Part shown: positions 35,473 through 47,904 of the stretch, piece by piece | Position numbering within the stretch: position 1 is the first letter of the stretch | How the letters are laid out: every line of letters begins with the position of its first letter | Source of the DNA: Apostichopus japonicus | Taxonomy: Eukaryota > Echinodermata > Holothuroidea > Aspidochirotida > Stichopodidae | Length of the DNA stretch: 64,000 bases | Reading direction: 5' to 3' | Assembly (NCBI RefSeq): GCF_037975245.1 | Contig: NC_092581.1 | Span: 16,619,303 to 16,683,302, forward strand | Translations under genes and position numbers: made by a program | Notes under the pieces: generated by a model | Databases searched by the model: none | The model's input: only the letters and a program-made list of their open reading frames with translations | What the model was told of the DNA's origin: nothing

Positions 35473-36050
35473 TCGCAAAACCGGTATGTACTACAGATAT
35501 ATACGTATATCATAATTCTTCTCTTACGTACAATATTTCAAATGTTGAGTGTCAATTATCACAGGCATGATATATTACTACAGGGAAGGAGGGGTAACAT
35601 CTTGGAAATAAGTATTCATATAAATATAACAATACTTACAATCTTTCTGACAGAGATAGTTCTGACAGCTCTGTACAACCACACGTGTTTGATAATAGAT
35701 AAACTGAATTGGTTATCTTCTTCAAATAATTGACGGTTTTAAATTCAATGAAATTGTAATTATTCATGCAGGGCAAATGATAATTTAATAATATTTAAAT
35801 ACAGAAACTTTCAAAAGGGATCCCCCGACTGACCTCAGAAACCTAAAGGACACCACATGTATTTAAATTAAAATGGTGTGAAATATAGTATACTACACTT
35901 GTATATCACGTCTCTCACTCCATGAGGAATCGAACTTTAGGTTCCATGTAAGGTTTCCGATTGCAAGAAAGGTACTGTTTAGTTACAAAACATATCGACG
36001 AAACCTCGCGTGGGGTCTGCGGATCAGATATTATGAAATACTAAATGTGT

Positions 36051-36086
36051 AATAATAATAATAATAATTATTATTATTATTATTTT
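36051..36086. repeat. (AAT)n/(ATT)n palindromic microsatellite
   Basis: Six AAT units run directly into about six ATT units, making a perfect potential hairpin. Confidence 0.9.
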
Positions 36087-37995
36087 TAAATGTGTACAAG
36101 AATCCTCGTTTAGAAGAATAGTGAGTTACTTTGTTTAAAGGTAAATAAATACATTCTTAGTGATAGATTTATTCTCGGGTTTGTCAGAAACGATAATACT
36201 TATGAACATTATAACCTCACGTTTTTTTTTACATTTTATTTACAGAGACTGTGTGAAGAAACATTAATGAATACATTAAATGGCTTATGGCTTGATGAAC
36301 ACGACCTTAATTATGCTAAGAGTATATTGTCTTTCTTATTATAGGCAATAAGTGAACTATTTAAGACATTCACCTTTGAAAGTACTTTTGCGGAAGATTT
36401 TTGGCTGCTTACTTTCTTCATCAAAAAAAGTGAAAATGAAACAAAATATCTACCCTATGCACGCGGACATAATAATAAAACTTGTGGTTTCTCTATAATG
36501 AATGAGTTTTCTTTACGGACGCCTGCATATATGGATTATCTTTCTCCCTGAATTAAGGAAATGGAAGGTAATATATGTATTATATACTAGGCTATGTCTA
36601 ATTCGTGACGAAACCCAATAAAGGTGAAATATGTGGGGAAAAAATGCTAATGTCATGTATGGAAAGAACTGTTTGATTCATGAAACAGGAATTAGGAAAT
36701 ATTGTGACTGATTCAAAACACGAATGAGGAAGTGGTTTAAATTGACTCGTTCCTTTCCTTTTACCAGTTAATAAAATTGAAACCTCATATAGGAGTGATT
36801 CATGTTACATAAATCATTATTATTAATCGATTATTTTCAATAATCAACATAAAAAGCATTTTAATCGTTAAAAATATCGTAGAAGTAAATAACATAGAAA
36901 CTTATGGCCTAAATGTAAAAACTATAGCCTATATATATTATGTATAACACACATTTCATTCCGACACTGTAAGTCATTTCAGCATAGTTGTAAATAAGAC
37001 AACAGAGGAGAAGAGAACATGTTATGACTGCATTTTTACCGGTTCAAGCAACTTGCTTAGCTGTCATTTTCGATTAGTTTATCTCAATATCAAGATGCCG
37101 ATACTCCACCATTTCAGAAAGATTTCAGGTATCAGGTATACATGAGAAATAATCGATAACTTTAATGGAACAAACTCTCACCAGGAAGTAAGGAAAAAAT
37201 AAGTTTAGTCTTCAACACTTCAGCACTGAACTAATGTATAGTATATTGTGAGACGATTTTCTTTCTGACAGGAACAAGCGTTGACTCACCATAATACACT
37301 AATGAGCAACATTTATAGTGTTGCAATTAAGACGAGGAATGGGGGGTACCTAACTAACTATCTCTGTGAACTTCACCACCACGTACTAGGCAGAAGCTGA
37401 AAAGAAATTTCACAAATTTATTTACTTTTCTCTCTGGTTATTTGGAATCAGTCAACAGCGAAGGATTTTAAACAAAGCAAAATTATCACAGAAAAAGTTG
37501 CATTCATATATCAATAATATGTAAATCATATTTAGATTAGTAAGATAACGACATTTCAGCAAACCACGCTGCATATATGCGTATATATGTGCTCTATTAA
37601 CGACATACACATTACGTTACACATTAAAATTATAAAAAAAAAACAGACACGACACGACAAGACCACACCATAATATAGACTGTATAGTTCGTTATCTGTA
37701 TTAAGTAAAACAAGTGCAAAGTCTAAAGAGTATAGACCTATAACTTTACATAGATTTATAATGTGGTCTGATCGAGGTACAAGTCCTATCTGCGTCTCTT
37801 CCAAATCTTTATGATCTCATTCTTGGTCAGTTCGGGGCTCCAAAACAGCTGCACTATATAATTTCTGTCAATGCTGCAGTGATATCAGTATAGTGTGTAT
37901 ACTATAGGACCAAGACACCCCCTCTCCCCCCCCCCCACCTGAGTGATGTGTATCGTTGTCTCTGTCATTCATTTCATGTCTTCCTGTTATTCTTT

Positions 37996-38070
37996 TGTCT
38001 TTGTTATTGTCTTAATATGAATTGTAAAGTTAATATTATTGTCTTCATTATAAATTGTAAAGTTAATAGT
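37996..38070. repeat. Short direct repeat, two copies
   Basis: ATTGTCTTAATATGAATTG or ATTGTCTTCATTATAAATTG is each followed by TAAAGTTAATA. The two copies lie back to back with a period of about 35 bases. Confidence 0.7.
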
Positions 38071-39359
38071 TTTGTATTGTTATAAGACAATCCTCTGTGA
38101 GAAAGACAACATATTCTGTGGTGTATGAAATATTTATTGATAATCATGCGGACAATTAACTTCAAAGAATCCAAGAAAAAAAAACAGCAATTTTTTTTTT
38201 TTTTTTTGTAGAAATGAAAATGAATCCTTATAGAAAGTGAATAATACTTTCCATATCTTCAGACAGAAATATGCAGACTTTGTAATCTTGATTCCTATTA
38301 ACTTGATACTATTACTTACTTTCTAAATTTAATTCTTGTAACTTTAACTACAATTCCATTTAAATTTAAAATTGTCACTATAAATTGATCTTTTTTCCCC
38401 TAATAGATCTTAATTTTAATTAGCTTAATTTAATTAGTTGTTATCAGAATCCGTTTATAATTTTTATTAGACTAAGTTTATATACATAGTGCGAAATCGA
38501 TAAAAAATAACAGTTGTGTTGTATTTTAGAGATAATTATAAAACAATAGAATCTTGAGATATTTTACCGAAATTGCTACTTGAATGACAATGTCGTTAAA
38601 TGTTGTTTCGTTTATCTCTTCTATGAACAACTTCATGTTACAAATGAAAATTGATAAATAACAATGTTTAACATAGCAGAGATAAAACAAGAAGTAAAAC
38701 TCGAAACATGAGGAACAAAAACAACAACAAAACAAGACAGAAAAATAGTCGATAAGGAACCGGTTTATATTATAATATATTAAATTAGTCTTAAGTTGAA
38801 CTCTTTCACTAATTTAGATAGACTTTCGCCAAAATCAGTCAACAACCTTTTTCAAATTATTTATTGAAATGGGGACACTTTGAGTCATATTTGATAAATT
38901 CATTCTAGCTTAACATTTTTTAAGTCGGACTGATCATTTAACTGGCCTTGGCTTCATGATGTTAATATTGTGAGAAGGATTCATGAAACGATTTTCAATT
39001 TCTCCAACTTTGTTTAAAAATACTTAATACTCTGTGATATTATGTAACGGAAAAGCTTATAGAACCAATGATTTTAACAATCATAACTTGGATCAGTCTA
39101 AAGAACATAAACTGTAACCAAAAAAACTTCCAAAAATATCGATAAGTAATATATTGACTTCACCTACCTGTAATAAACTGACCCACAAAAAATTGGTAAT
39201 TCTTTCCAAGCAGTATAAAATTTTTGTAGGATTTAAAACGATTCCAAGACACACGATGAATCAATGCCAAAATATTGTTTTATTTTTAATACATATTATG
39301 ATGTGATGTCTCCTTTTAGACTTCTCGAAAATGCAAAGGCGTTATTCCGAATGAAATCT

Positions 39360-39960
39360 CGCTAAGGGATGCGTTTTGGAAAATAATATCACAGTTTTTA
39401 AAAAGCGTTGTAACACAAACAACTGCCTTGGCAACATTCAACGAGCTATACAAGCCGCAAGGTTTCTGACACACACTGTCTGTGACGGCGGTGGCACACA
39501 GTCAGTATGTATGTTAATTCCGCTCAAGAATAATACAATGTTGTTTAATCTTTGCTGCTCCGATAACCACGAGCCCTCGTTCGCACTGAATCGACTGGTG
39601 GCCGCTATTTTCAGGGTTTTCGCCAAGTTCACTTCCAACACCGTTGTCTGTGATTTTGGCACGGTCTGCGGCCGAGTTAGCCGCGGCTACACAGCCAATC
39701 TTTTGTTCAGCTAGTCACGGCGGACGAACATGCACAACAAGCCGTCCCACTTTGTATAATACGCACTTGCAGTGCTAACGGCGTTTTCAACTCAGTTAGC
39801 CAAGCCAGTGTGTAGTATTAAACTTGAACTTGCGGATGGAGGTCAACATCGCTAGATAGGTGAACGAAATTGAACTCCAGAAACGAGGCCTTTCAGATCA
39901 GGTTTCCAAGCACGTACACAGCAGTGTGTCAACTTGAGAACGTACAGAAGGTGCAGAATT
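39360..39960. other. GC-richer unique island, no clear gene
   Basis: This 600 bp stretch has more CpG and balanced base use than its AT-rich surroundings. It carries overlapping open frames on both strands (39376-39714 plus, 39438-39662 minus). Neither peptide is recognisable. It could be a conserved regulatory element or 5' exon. Confidence 0.35.
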
Positions 39961-40835
39961 CATCATATCTGCCTTCTCCATCTATTGACGGACGGATCCT
40001 CTGCACTGTATAGAAATAGTCTGGAATGAAATGTTACATATGTATGTTTTAAAGACAAGTATAAAGACAGTCTTATACTCGAAGATAGAATGTATTGCAG
40101 TAGAAACTCGTACGTTCGGAACAGTTGGCGGAAATCGTTTGAATAATAATTATAATAATAATAAAAACAAAAACACAAATCCTGACAAGTGGGTTGAAAT
40201 TTAGGGACTATTCGCTCGAAAGTGGAATACATTAGACAATCCGTTCACATTGATGTGTAATTAATTCATAAAGAAAGGTAATATCTATAGCTTGGCTAGT
40301 GATCTACTTTCAAAATTATTCATATATACACCGAAGCTTTGTTTTGTAAATTTAAAAAGGTAAACCACTGCTGTTGTGATACATTTTAAAGCAACAACTT
40401 GTGTTTTATATGCCACGGGGTTAATCTCCTACTTGACTGTGTCTAAAAGGAACATTCCTAAGGCATTCTATATATTTAATAGGCTACGTACACTGAGAAA
40501 AATGTAGAAACATTACCTTCTTCAAATTTGAACAAATGTGAATTTTCTATGAAACATCAATCTTTAATTGTTTAGTCACGTGATCATCTCTCAGAATTTG
40601 CCTTCGTGATCAAGCAAAGATGAAGTGTTGTCAATACTGCCAGCAATGCTAATTTACATATGCGATGATGGGGGGGGGGGGGGAGATGGCAACACTAGCA
40701 AGGTTTGTTTCATAAAATACAGCATGATGTATAAAATTCAAAGAATTTCAAAACATAGGGACTGGAATATCTTTTCATTCCGAATACCGTATCATGAGTG
40801 TATATATGCTTTAATGTATTATGCTGTATAGGCTA

Positions 40836-40912
40836 TATTATACTAATCCTACAGTACTATACTAATCCTATAGTACTATACTAATCCTATAGTACCATAC
40901 TAATCCTAATAA
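40836..40912. repeat. 19 bp tandem repeat, four copies
   Basis: TACTATACTAATCCTATAG is repeated almost perfectly four times, just upstream of the SINE candidate. Confidence 0.85.
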
Positions 40913-40986
40913 TCACAACTTGAGTGTATGTCCATGGATAATGCTATGGCAATGATATACATTACCTCACAAGTACTGCTACAAAG

Positions 40987-41240
40987 GTCCTGGCATTGTG
41001 TAATGGTTAGAACTCGAGAATCTGGCCACCAGAGTCCAAATCTAGGTGGGACCTAGTCTTGGCATAATCGTTTGTAATACTCCTTTTCCCACGTGTATAG
41101 ATGCCTCAGATTCCGTTTATGACTATCATGAATGTGATTGCCTGTACTGCATTGTACATGCCCGAGGATCTGTCTGTTACATAGTATCAATCGAAAGCGT
41201 TGCCAGGGGCGTTCTTTCTCTGGGCAGCAAATAATAAAAG
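40987..41240 (+). mobile_element. tRNA-derived SINE candidate
   Basis: TGGCATTGTGTAATGGTTAG matches a tRNA 5' half with box A, and CAGAGTCCAAATCTAGG resembles box B. A roughly 170 bp body and an A-rich end (AAATAATAAAAGGG) follow. A frame through it encodes nothing recognisable. The tRNA-like head is degenerate. Confidence 0.42.
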
Positions 41241-41367
41241 GGAAAACAGCTCTGTGAAAAAGAAAGGTACTCGAGGCTGTTCATGCTAAGGTCTTAAAAA
41301 GACTAGGTGGGATCTAGAACTATTTTGCTTGTTCGCTTTGGTGTTTCTCTCAACTTATAGGCATATA

Positions 41368-42637
41368 CATGGGCGGCGATCATGGGGGGGACGGGGGGAT
41401 ATGTCCCCCCCCCAATATTTTAGGTGGGGGGATATAGTATCTAATATCCCCCCCAATATTTGGTGGAATAGTTTTTTTTCAAGCATATGTTTTGTATTTT
41501 TTTTATGATATCGCTGGTAATTTCAAAATAGAAAATGCTTAGATGCAACTTACAAGGCCTGGGAAGTGCCATTTCCAGCGATCTGGGAGGCATTTTCGGC
41601 GAAATTTTCTTTTGGGCTTCGCGCTAACTTATGGTGGCGCTACAATTAGAAAGTCTGGGTACAAGCTTTGCCCCTCCCTTGGCAAATTCCTCGCAAGGCG
41701 CCTGTCTAACCGTGTCACAATTTATTACTATATATGACCGAAAGTAGTTTTTTTTTTTTTTCTCGAAATGAATAGCTAGACGGACTGCATCCGTAATGAA
41801 ATTTGGTTTGCATCTTGTGTTTGAGTGTAAGTACGTACAATCATATATATGATCCACATCGATATGAGTTCACTGGGTTTCCATTTGGCCTGTTTCCTAC
41901 AAGATTTCTAACCGCAGGTGCGTAGCCAAGGGAGGGGGGGGGGATGAAGGGTGGAGACCGCCCTCCACCTCGAGCATTTTTTTTTTGTATTTTCTATGAT
42001 TTGATCAATTTCTATGATATCGAAGTTTTATAGTAGCCGTTATAAGAGGTTTAAATATTTGTACACCAATAATTTAACTGTGTCTGAATTTTCAAAAATT
42101 CCTTGACCAACATTCTTCATCATACTTCCCTCTACTCGTGCAATTTTGACCGGTCTATTAGGGGTTGAGGGGGGTTTTTCTATATTGGTTGTCCATAGAT
42201 GAAATTTTGTGCAACATTATGGGTGTGTTTTGAAGTGAATTTATTATTCAAATTCTGAACAAATAATGGGCTTAAAACCTTGAAAAGTGGGGCTGACGGG
42301 TATTGTGGGGCGTTACGTAGAATTACCTACAAAAGCAATGATCCACAGGAGATGCGATGAGGTCGAACATGATGTGTGACTGGTGACAATCTTGAAAAAA
42401 AGTTATGAATGAAAAAAAAAACTATTCTGAAAAACTTGGTTCTCAGGCAAAAGTGTACATCTGGTTGGTCATTTTCAAGCCCGAGAAGTGCCATTTCCGG
42501 TGATCTGGGGGGCTACCAAAACCAGAAATTTTCTTGTACGCTGCGCGCCAACCAATGGTGGCGCTCCGCTTTGATAGTAATTCGCCTGCATCCAAGCAAA
42601 TGTCCCCCCCAATATTTGAAACAGATCGCCGCCCCTG
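41368..42637. mobile_element. hAT-superfamily non-autonomous element, exact 8-bp TSD
   Basis: The left end reads CATGGGCGGCGATC and the right end, in reverse complement, CAGGGGCGGCGATC. Both sides carry the identical 8-mer GGCATATA (41360-41367 and 42638-42645). The 1.27 kb body contains two direct copies of a roughly 100 bp module (41550-41645 and 42478-42580), a poly-C tract near each end, and an internal hAT-like end (CAGGTGCGTAGCC near 41916). It may therefore be composite. No transposase is seen. Confidence 0.8.
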
Positions 42638-43582
42638 GGCATATACAATTGTATAATTTGGTATATTTATGACTGTTTTGTACAATAAAATTGTCATTAA
42701 ACTAAAAGAAAACAGAAGGGTATTATAATCGATTTAAATTCGCTGTCAGGTGATGGTCTGGACTGTGAATTATCTGTGAAATTTCATACATTGGTGAAAA
42801 CGTTTCCAGAAATTTAATTTTGAAAACTAATATTCTACCAAACTCAGGACGAACTTACTAACCAAGAAATATTACATACAAACGTGAATAACTTGTCTGT
42901 CGTTTGCATTGGGCATATTTCAATACTTATTCATCCATAAGAATTTTTATCTTTTAAATCCTCTTTGTTTTTACGTCAGTTTCTTACCTAACTTTTTAAC
43001 CACACGTTTTAGTAGCGAACGGTAAGTTAGATAACTTAATGCTAATTCTTTAACTGTCTCTTTTTTAATTCCAACTTCCAAACAGTAGCGAATCAGACCG
43101 CTCTTCATCGACAACAAGAATGCTACCGGTGTTCAGCGATGAACCACGTGCACGCATGCTTCTTGTGTTTGTATAACTGACCTTACCCTGACCTATGTCC
43201 CGGACATGCGCAGTGTAAATCATATTTTAAAAAAAAGAGGCTATTTTATCGTTTTTCACAGGGTGCAGAAAACACTTAGATGTTATCCATACTAATATGC
43301 GCGTATAATATATAGGCTACTTAAATAAAAACCAACGGTAAACTACATTATAGCCGAGTAAATATTCAGATAAATGAGGGAATTGCAAAACCCCCTCAGT
43401 GACGACATTTATGGAACATCAAACTAGTTTATTTCGAAGTCTCTATGCGTTCTGAGTCAGCACTCATGAGATGTAAAAAATTTCCCGCACCTTTCCGATT
43501 GACCAGGAAAGTAGCTGGAGTAAACATCTTTTCGCCTCAGAGTATAAGACTTTGTCAATTCCCTGGTATGACTGTGATGCGG

Positions 43583-43770
43583 TATAAAAAGAAGAAAACA
43601 GCGGAAAGTTTCTGAGAGCAATATCGTACATCCAGGTCATCTTCTTTCAACGGCTTTCTTATTCTTTGGCAGAAAAAAAAATCGATCGAGATACTATGAG
43701 CTGCCCTACAAATCGACTTTCAACCAATTCGTACTTTCAGGCTTTTCGTGGCAATAATGCTTTAAAGAGG
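43583..43770 (+). promoter_or_regulatory. Possible TATA promoter and short first exon
   Basis: TATAAAAA at 43583-43590 lies in a GC-balanced patch. About 105 bases later an ATG opens a 25-codon frame (MSCPTNRLSTNSYFQAF...) that overlaps a donor-like AAGAG|GTAGTG. All pieces are weak on their own. Confidence 0.2.
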
Positions 43771-44869
43771 TAGTGTAGTGTTTGTATGAGCCGATGTTTA
43801 TCGAATCTTGCAGGCACAATCTATACAAATTTACATAGGTAGTGGTGATTATGTGTTATTCTGTGTGTAATTCTAAATTTAGTCTTATATATAAGCATAT
43901 TCACCCATACATATGCTTGTATCTTATTTATGGTTTCCCAAGCGTATTATCTGTTTCTCGCAGTATCGTATTACGTAATGTTTTCGCCTTTTCCAATCGG
44001 GTTTCGATCAAAACATGTAATACAATAGGGCAATACAGCCATTATTAGCAGAACACTTTTATTGTTTCTGTGAAATATATATCAAACAGAGCATAACTAC
44101 ACATTTTAAAGGAACGCATTGAACTTTTTTGTAATCTTGTGCCAGTCTGAAAAAAAAGCCTTATGCCAGGCTCGTACGCAGGCTGGGGCACGGCCACACC
44201 CTCACCTCTCGTGCAGACTAGTGTTCCCCATTCCCATTTCTGCCACCATCATATGTTTGAAACAAAGATATTGTGCCTCTCCTTAAATTGCTTGTGCCCC
44301 TCCCCACCCCCACCCCTGACTCCCTAACTCAGAATTCTTGGTGTGGGGCCTGGGCAAGTATTCATGCATATTCAATCATGTTTAACTTGAAGGTTCATAT
44401 GGTTTCAACCAGTTGGTTTTGTTTTATCCTAATTAGCGAGTTATGCACCGTTTAGTCCTATACTAAATATATTGTGTCCCACAAATTCAATTTAATATTT
44501 TATTTATTTATTTATTTGCAGACTTTTGAAGTTTGTAACTTTTTTACTGGCTTTAGTATCATATTATGTGTTCGAGTTTCGATGTTCCTCTTCATATAAT
44601 ATGGTACCACAAGATCGCAACAATTTTATCCATTTTACTGAAAATGCATCTCCATGAATTCTTGCTCCGTCAGACTTGTCAACAATATATTAAGCTAATA
44701 ATTTGCAAACGCTCACATATAACAGAATATTGTTAATACCGTTCCCTTATCGGTACGCTCCGGTGAGCAAATCAAGTAAGATATCAAAAAAAAGTACGGG
44801 TAATCCAAGTTCTAATTAAAAAAATGAAATTTTAAAGATTGTTTTAAAAAAGTGAATTTTAGAGTATTC

Positions 44870-45190
44870 CTAAAAATTACAAGGCGGATGAAACTTTAAA
44901 ACTAACAATGCAATTGATTGCGCTGTTTTGGTAACATCATTTCCTATATGTTTATTTCCAGCTCTCCCGGCATAGTTTGTCATGTTTCTGTATACGGTCA
45001 TGCCCATATATATTGTTAGTACAATATAACAAAAACACACAGCGGATATTGATATGTAAAAGTCCAGGAAGTATAAATATATAAGCCTGCAATCAAAACC
45101 ATACCAGCAAATATACATATTTGGGCATATTCTGAAGTTATAGACAGTCTCTTGTTCATCAAATGAAAAGAGCTCTTGCAATGACGTCAT
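44870..45190 (-). pseudogene. GPCR TM5-like fragment (uncertain)
   Basis: The 106-codon frame contains a Cys/Trp-bearing loop, then a hydrophobic helix (YLYFLDFYISISAVCFCYIV). A basic/polar stretch follows (MTVYRNM... RAGNK... DVTKTAQSI) and then a short hydrophobic end. This order resembles extracellular loop 2, TM5 and intracellular loop 3 of class A receptors, and TKTA before TM6 is also typical. No TM6, DRY or NPxxY motif follows, and the frame stops at 44870. A GATTGCAG acceptor lies inside it, just before the helix. It may be one exon, a receptor relic, or chance. Confidence 0.22.
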
Positions 45191-45874
45191 TACTCCGCAA
45201 TCCTATTTTAAACATGAAGAGCTTGACCTATAACTGTTACGTTCCACTTTTAAGTTATCCGTTGTTGTTTCATATAAGGGTGTTATTAATTTTAAATCTT
45301 TCGAGAGTTTTTGTTTTCTCTTTGTGCTAAAAGTAATTAATTTCATCAAGTATTTGAAGTGAATAGAATCAGCAACTCAGCCGTATCTATGGCTCTGAAT
45401 CAAGGTTATAAACAGCGCCGTTTTTGTTTAGTTGATAAGCTTTTATTCATAATCTTATTATTTTTTTTTATACATGACCTTTTAAAGCCATGATCTCATA
45501 TTTAACCTTCAAAGCATAAATAATCTGATATCAGAATATGAGTAAGACAAAAGACAATAGGACTATACATCATAAGACAATAGGTATAGTAGGGTCATTG
45601 TTTCTCGTCAATTGCCTTCTGCATATAATTGTTCCTACGTTTCAATTAGTTTTTTAATCAAACATTCAGTGTATATGGGATATATGCAACGGTCCCTCAA
45701 TAGTTTCCATAGCAACCATTTTCCACACAGTTGTAGCACCGTTAAACATATGTCTGAATCCTGCCTCATTGAGAGTGGTGGGGAATGGGGGGAGGGGAAG
45801 ACAATCAAAGCAGGGACAAAACTTTAGAAAGAAGTACAGACCTAGCCGTGATTAGAGGCATAAAGCATCTAAGA

Positions 45875-46236
45875 CAGGGGTTACCTAACTGGGTTGCATG
45901 AAACCCAAGGGGTTGCGTGAGTCCATCCCAGGGGGCTCGTGAGACGTTTCTGAAAGTCATAACTAGAATACTTTTTGTTGAACTAATATCTGATATATAA
46001 TATAATTTAGTAATGTAAAAAAGTCGTACCGATCGACAAACTCTTGTCGCGTTCCATTCGCATATGTTGCCATAATAGTACCGTACCGTGGATGTGATAA
46101 ATAACTGAATTATGAAACAGACACAGGCCGTATGACTTTGATCGTGTCTCGAAAAGTTGGGGGTTCGTGAACAACTTTGACATCCACAGGTGGTTCGTTG
46201 GGGAGGGGGGGGGGGGATAAAGTTAGAGAAACCCTG
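45875..46236. mobile_element. hAT-like MITE, 7/8 TSD
   Basis: The left end is CAGGGGTTACCTAAC and the right end, in reverse complement, CAGGGTTTCTCTAAC. Flanking 8-mers are ATCTAAGA and ATCTAAGG. The ends resemble the widespread CAGGGGTTCCCAAC class of hAT termini. The 362 bp body includes a G homopolymer at 46205-46216 and no coding capacity. Confidence 0.75.
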
Positions 46237-46423
46237 ATCTAAGGTATCTCTTGAAAAAAAATCGTAGGGGAATGCTTTCATTGTATTTGGTAATGAATTC
46301 CACAAATCAGCATACAAAGAGTTATAGGCCTATGTGTGTTCTAGATTTACTAACCTTGTGAATATAGGTAGAGTCCCTTGTCGTTTTGGAGCAGATGGAG
46401 GGTCATCCGTGATAATATATACG

Positions 46424-47074
46424 CAAGGGCGGCGGAACCGGGGGGGCACAGGGGGCACGTGCCCCCCCCCCCACTTTTCCTCAGGTTAAAAATGTGCCCT
46501 TTTTCTACATAAAAATTGAGGTGTCTCAAGTTAGCAAGAGGCCAGGGAACCAGAATGAACACTCGGGAAGGGCCGTTTCCGGCCATCTGAGGGGTTTGTA
46601 AAACCAAAAATTTTCTTGTACGCTCCGCGCCAATCGGTGGCGCTCCGCTCAGATAGTCGTGCATACAACTTTGCAAATCCTGCATGGCTACGCCCCTGAC
46701 TTTTAATGAATTTCTGTGGGTCAAACTCAAAGCTATTTCGAATGGAAACAATTTGTTAAGATATTAACAAGAAATAATATCTAATTCGGAAGATTCCTAC
46801 ATTAGCAACTAGCATGATTTCACCTCATTTTGTCTCAAAAGAAAACTTGTTCCTTGTTTCCCAATTTGCACATTGGATATTGCAGTGCTAGTATGCATAT
46901 TTTCCTTGGGGGGGGGGGGGGGGTTAATGGAGTGATGTGTATACGCAAATAAGATAATACAATAAGAGTTATAAAGGGTACTAAATATAAGGCTGCATCA
47001 GTCCAATCGAATTTCTGCAAAGTGCCCTTTGAGGTCGGTGCCCCCCCAGATTAAAAGTGCTTCCGCCGCCCTTG
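46424..47074. mobile_element. hAT-superfamily non-autonomous element, exact 8-bp TSD
   Basis: Both ends read CAAGGGCGGCGGAA (right in reverse complement), a perfect 14-bp inverted repeat. It is flanked by the identical 8-mer TATATACG at 46416-46423 and 47075-47082. Long C/G runs lie near the left end and in the body (46461-46472, 46909-46922). The shared roughly 100 bp module is at 46558-46660, and an inner hAT-like end (GCTACGCCCCTG at 46687) hints at nested insertion. No transposase is seen. Confidence 0.85.
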
Positions 47075-47521
47075 TATATACGTACAACACGTGTTGAAAG
47101 AATATGCAAATTATGGAGGGCAACGGTAATCCCAAATCCCCCATACAAATGTTACAATTAAGTAATACCGTAAGTGGTCAAATATACAAATTGTACAATA
47201 TGACGAAAACAATCATTTGAAGGAAATTACTGAGTCATCATGATGCATGTTGGAAGCAGGGCGAAGGTCGTTTATGTCATACAGTGTCGTTTAGCTTTTT
47301 CCATACGGTATTATAGTTGCCTGCTTGTACCGTTTTGAGACGGGAGAACAAGAATGTTAATCAGGTGGGGTTATGTACATAAAAAGACTTGGTGGCATAG
47401 AGTTTGTGATGATATATATAAGAAGTTATTTTCCCGAAAAAAACTGTTCAAGTTTTAAAGCTCCAACCTGATGAAATCAATAAAGCTTTTAACGACGCCA
47501 TGCTAAAATACATATTCTTTA

Positions 47522-47904
47522 CAGTGGCGGAACTAGGGGTATTGGTCAGGAGGGGCGAGAATGGCCTGTAGGGGCGCTTTTGACACTATCTAAGCGGAGC
47601 GCCACCACTGGTTGGCGCGTAGCGTACAGAATTTTTTAGAGTAAAGATACTCCCTAGATCGTCGGAAATGACCCTTTCCGGGCCTGGCTAATTTGCAGAT
47701 AAACGAAAAATAAATAGGTGTCATCGCCAAATTACACCAACAAAATGTGACAAATATCAATAAGTAGATGAGAGCGCAATAAAAAGTCAATAATTGCGAA
47801 TAAGTAAAAAGTGGCAAAGAGCTGAAAAGGGCGCCAGCAGTCCATTTGAGTCCGCCAGGGGGGGGGGGGCTTCCGCCCCTGACTGTATGGATGCTCCGCC
47901 ACTG
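47522..47904. mobile_element. hAT-like MITE, 7/8 TSD
   Basis: The ends are CAGTGGCGGA and, in reverse complement, the same bases. Flanks are ATTCTTTA and ATTCTATA. The shared roughly 100 bp module lies in the minus orientation at 47590-47690. A second end-like sequence (CTTCCGCCCCTG) stands just inside the right end, next to a G homopolymer at 47860-47869. Confidence 0.75.

Larger units (their letters stand above)
35480..39350. other. No gene recognised
   Basis: Very AT-rich, with poly-A/T runs and short repeats listed separately. Only very short frames occur. Confidence 0.5.
42650..45860. other. No gene recognised apart from weak candidates
   Basis: Holds the TATA candidate and the GPCR-like fragment. 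A stretch at 44160-44330 (CAGGCTCGTACGCAGGCTGG and CT-rich words) may be an old hAT-like fragment, without supportable ends. Confidence 0.45.

Noticed and set aside
44160-44330. Further hAT-like element
   Set aside because: CAGGCTCGTACGCAGG looks like an end, but no partner end or target duplication was found.
41543-47817. Conserved peptide CTLRANQWWRSA in frames of several elements
   Set aside because: The similarity follows from DNA identity of the shared module, the frames are short and on either strand, and other copies break them.
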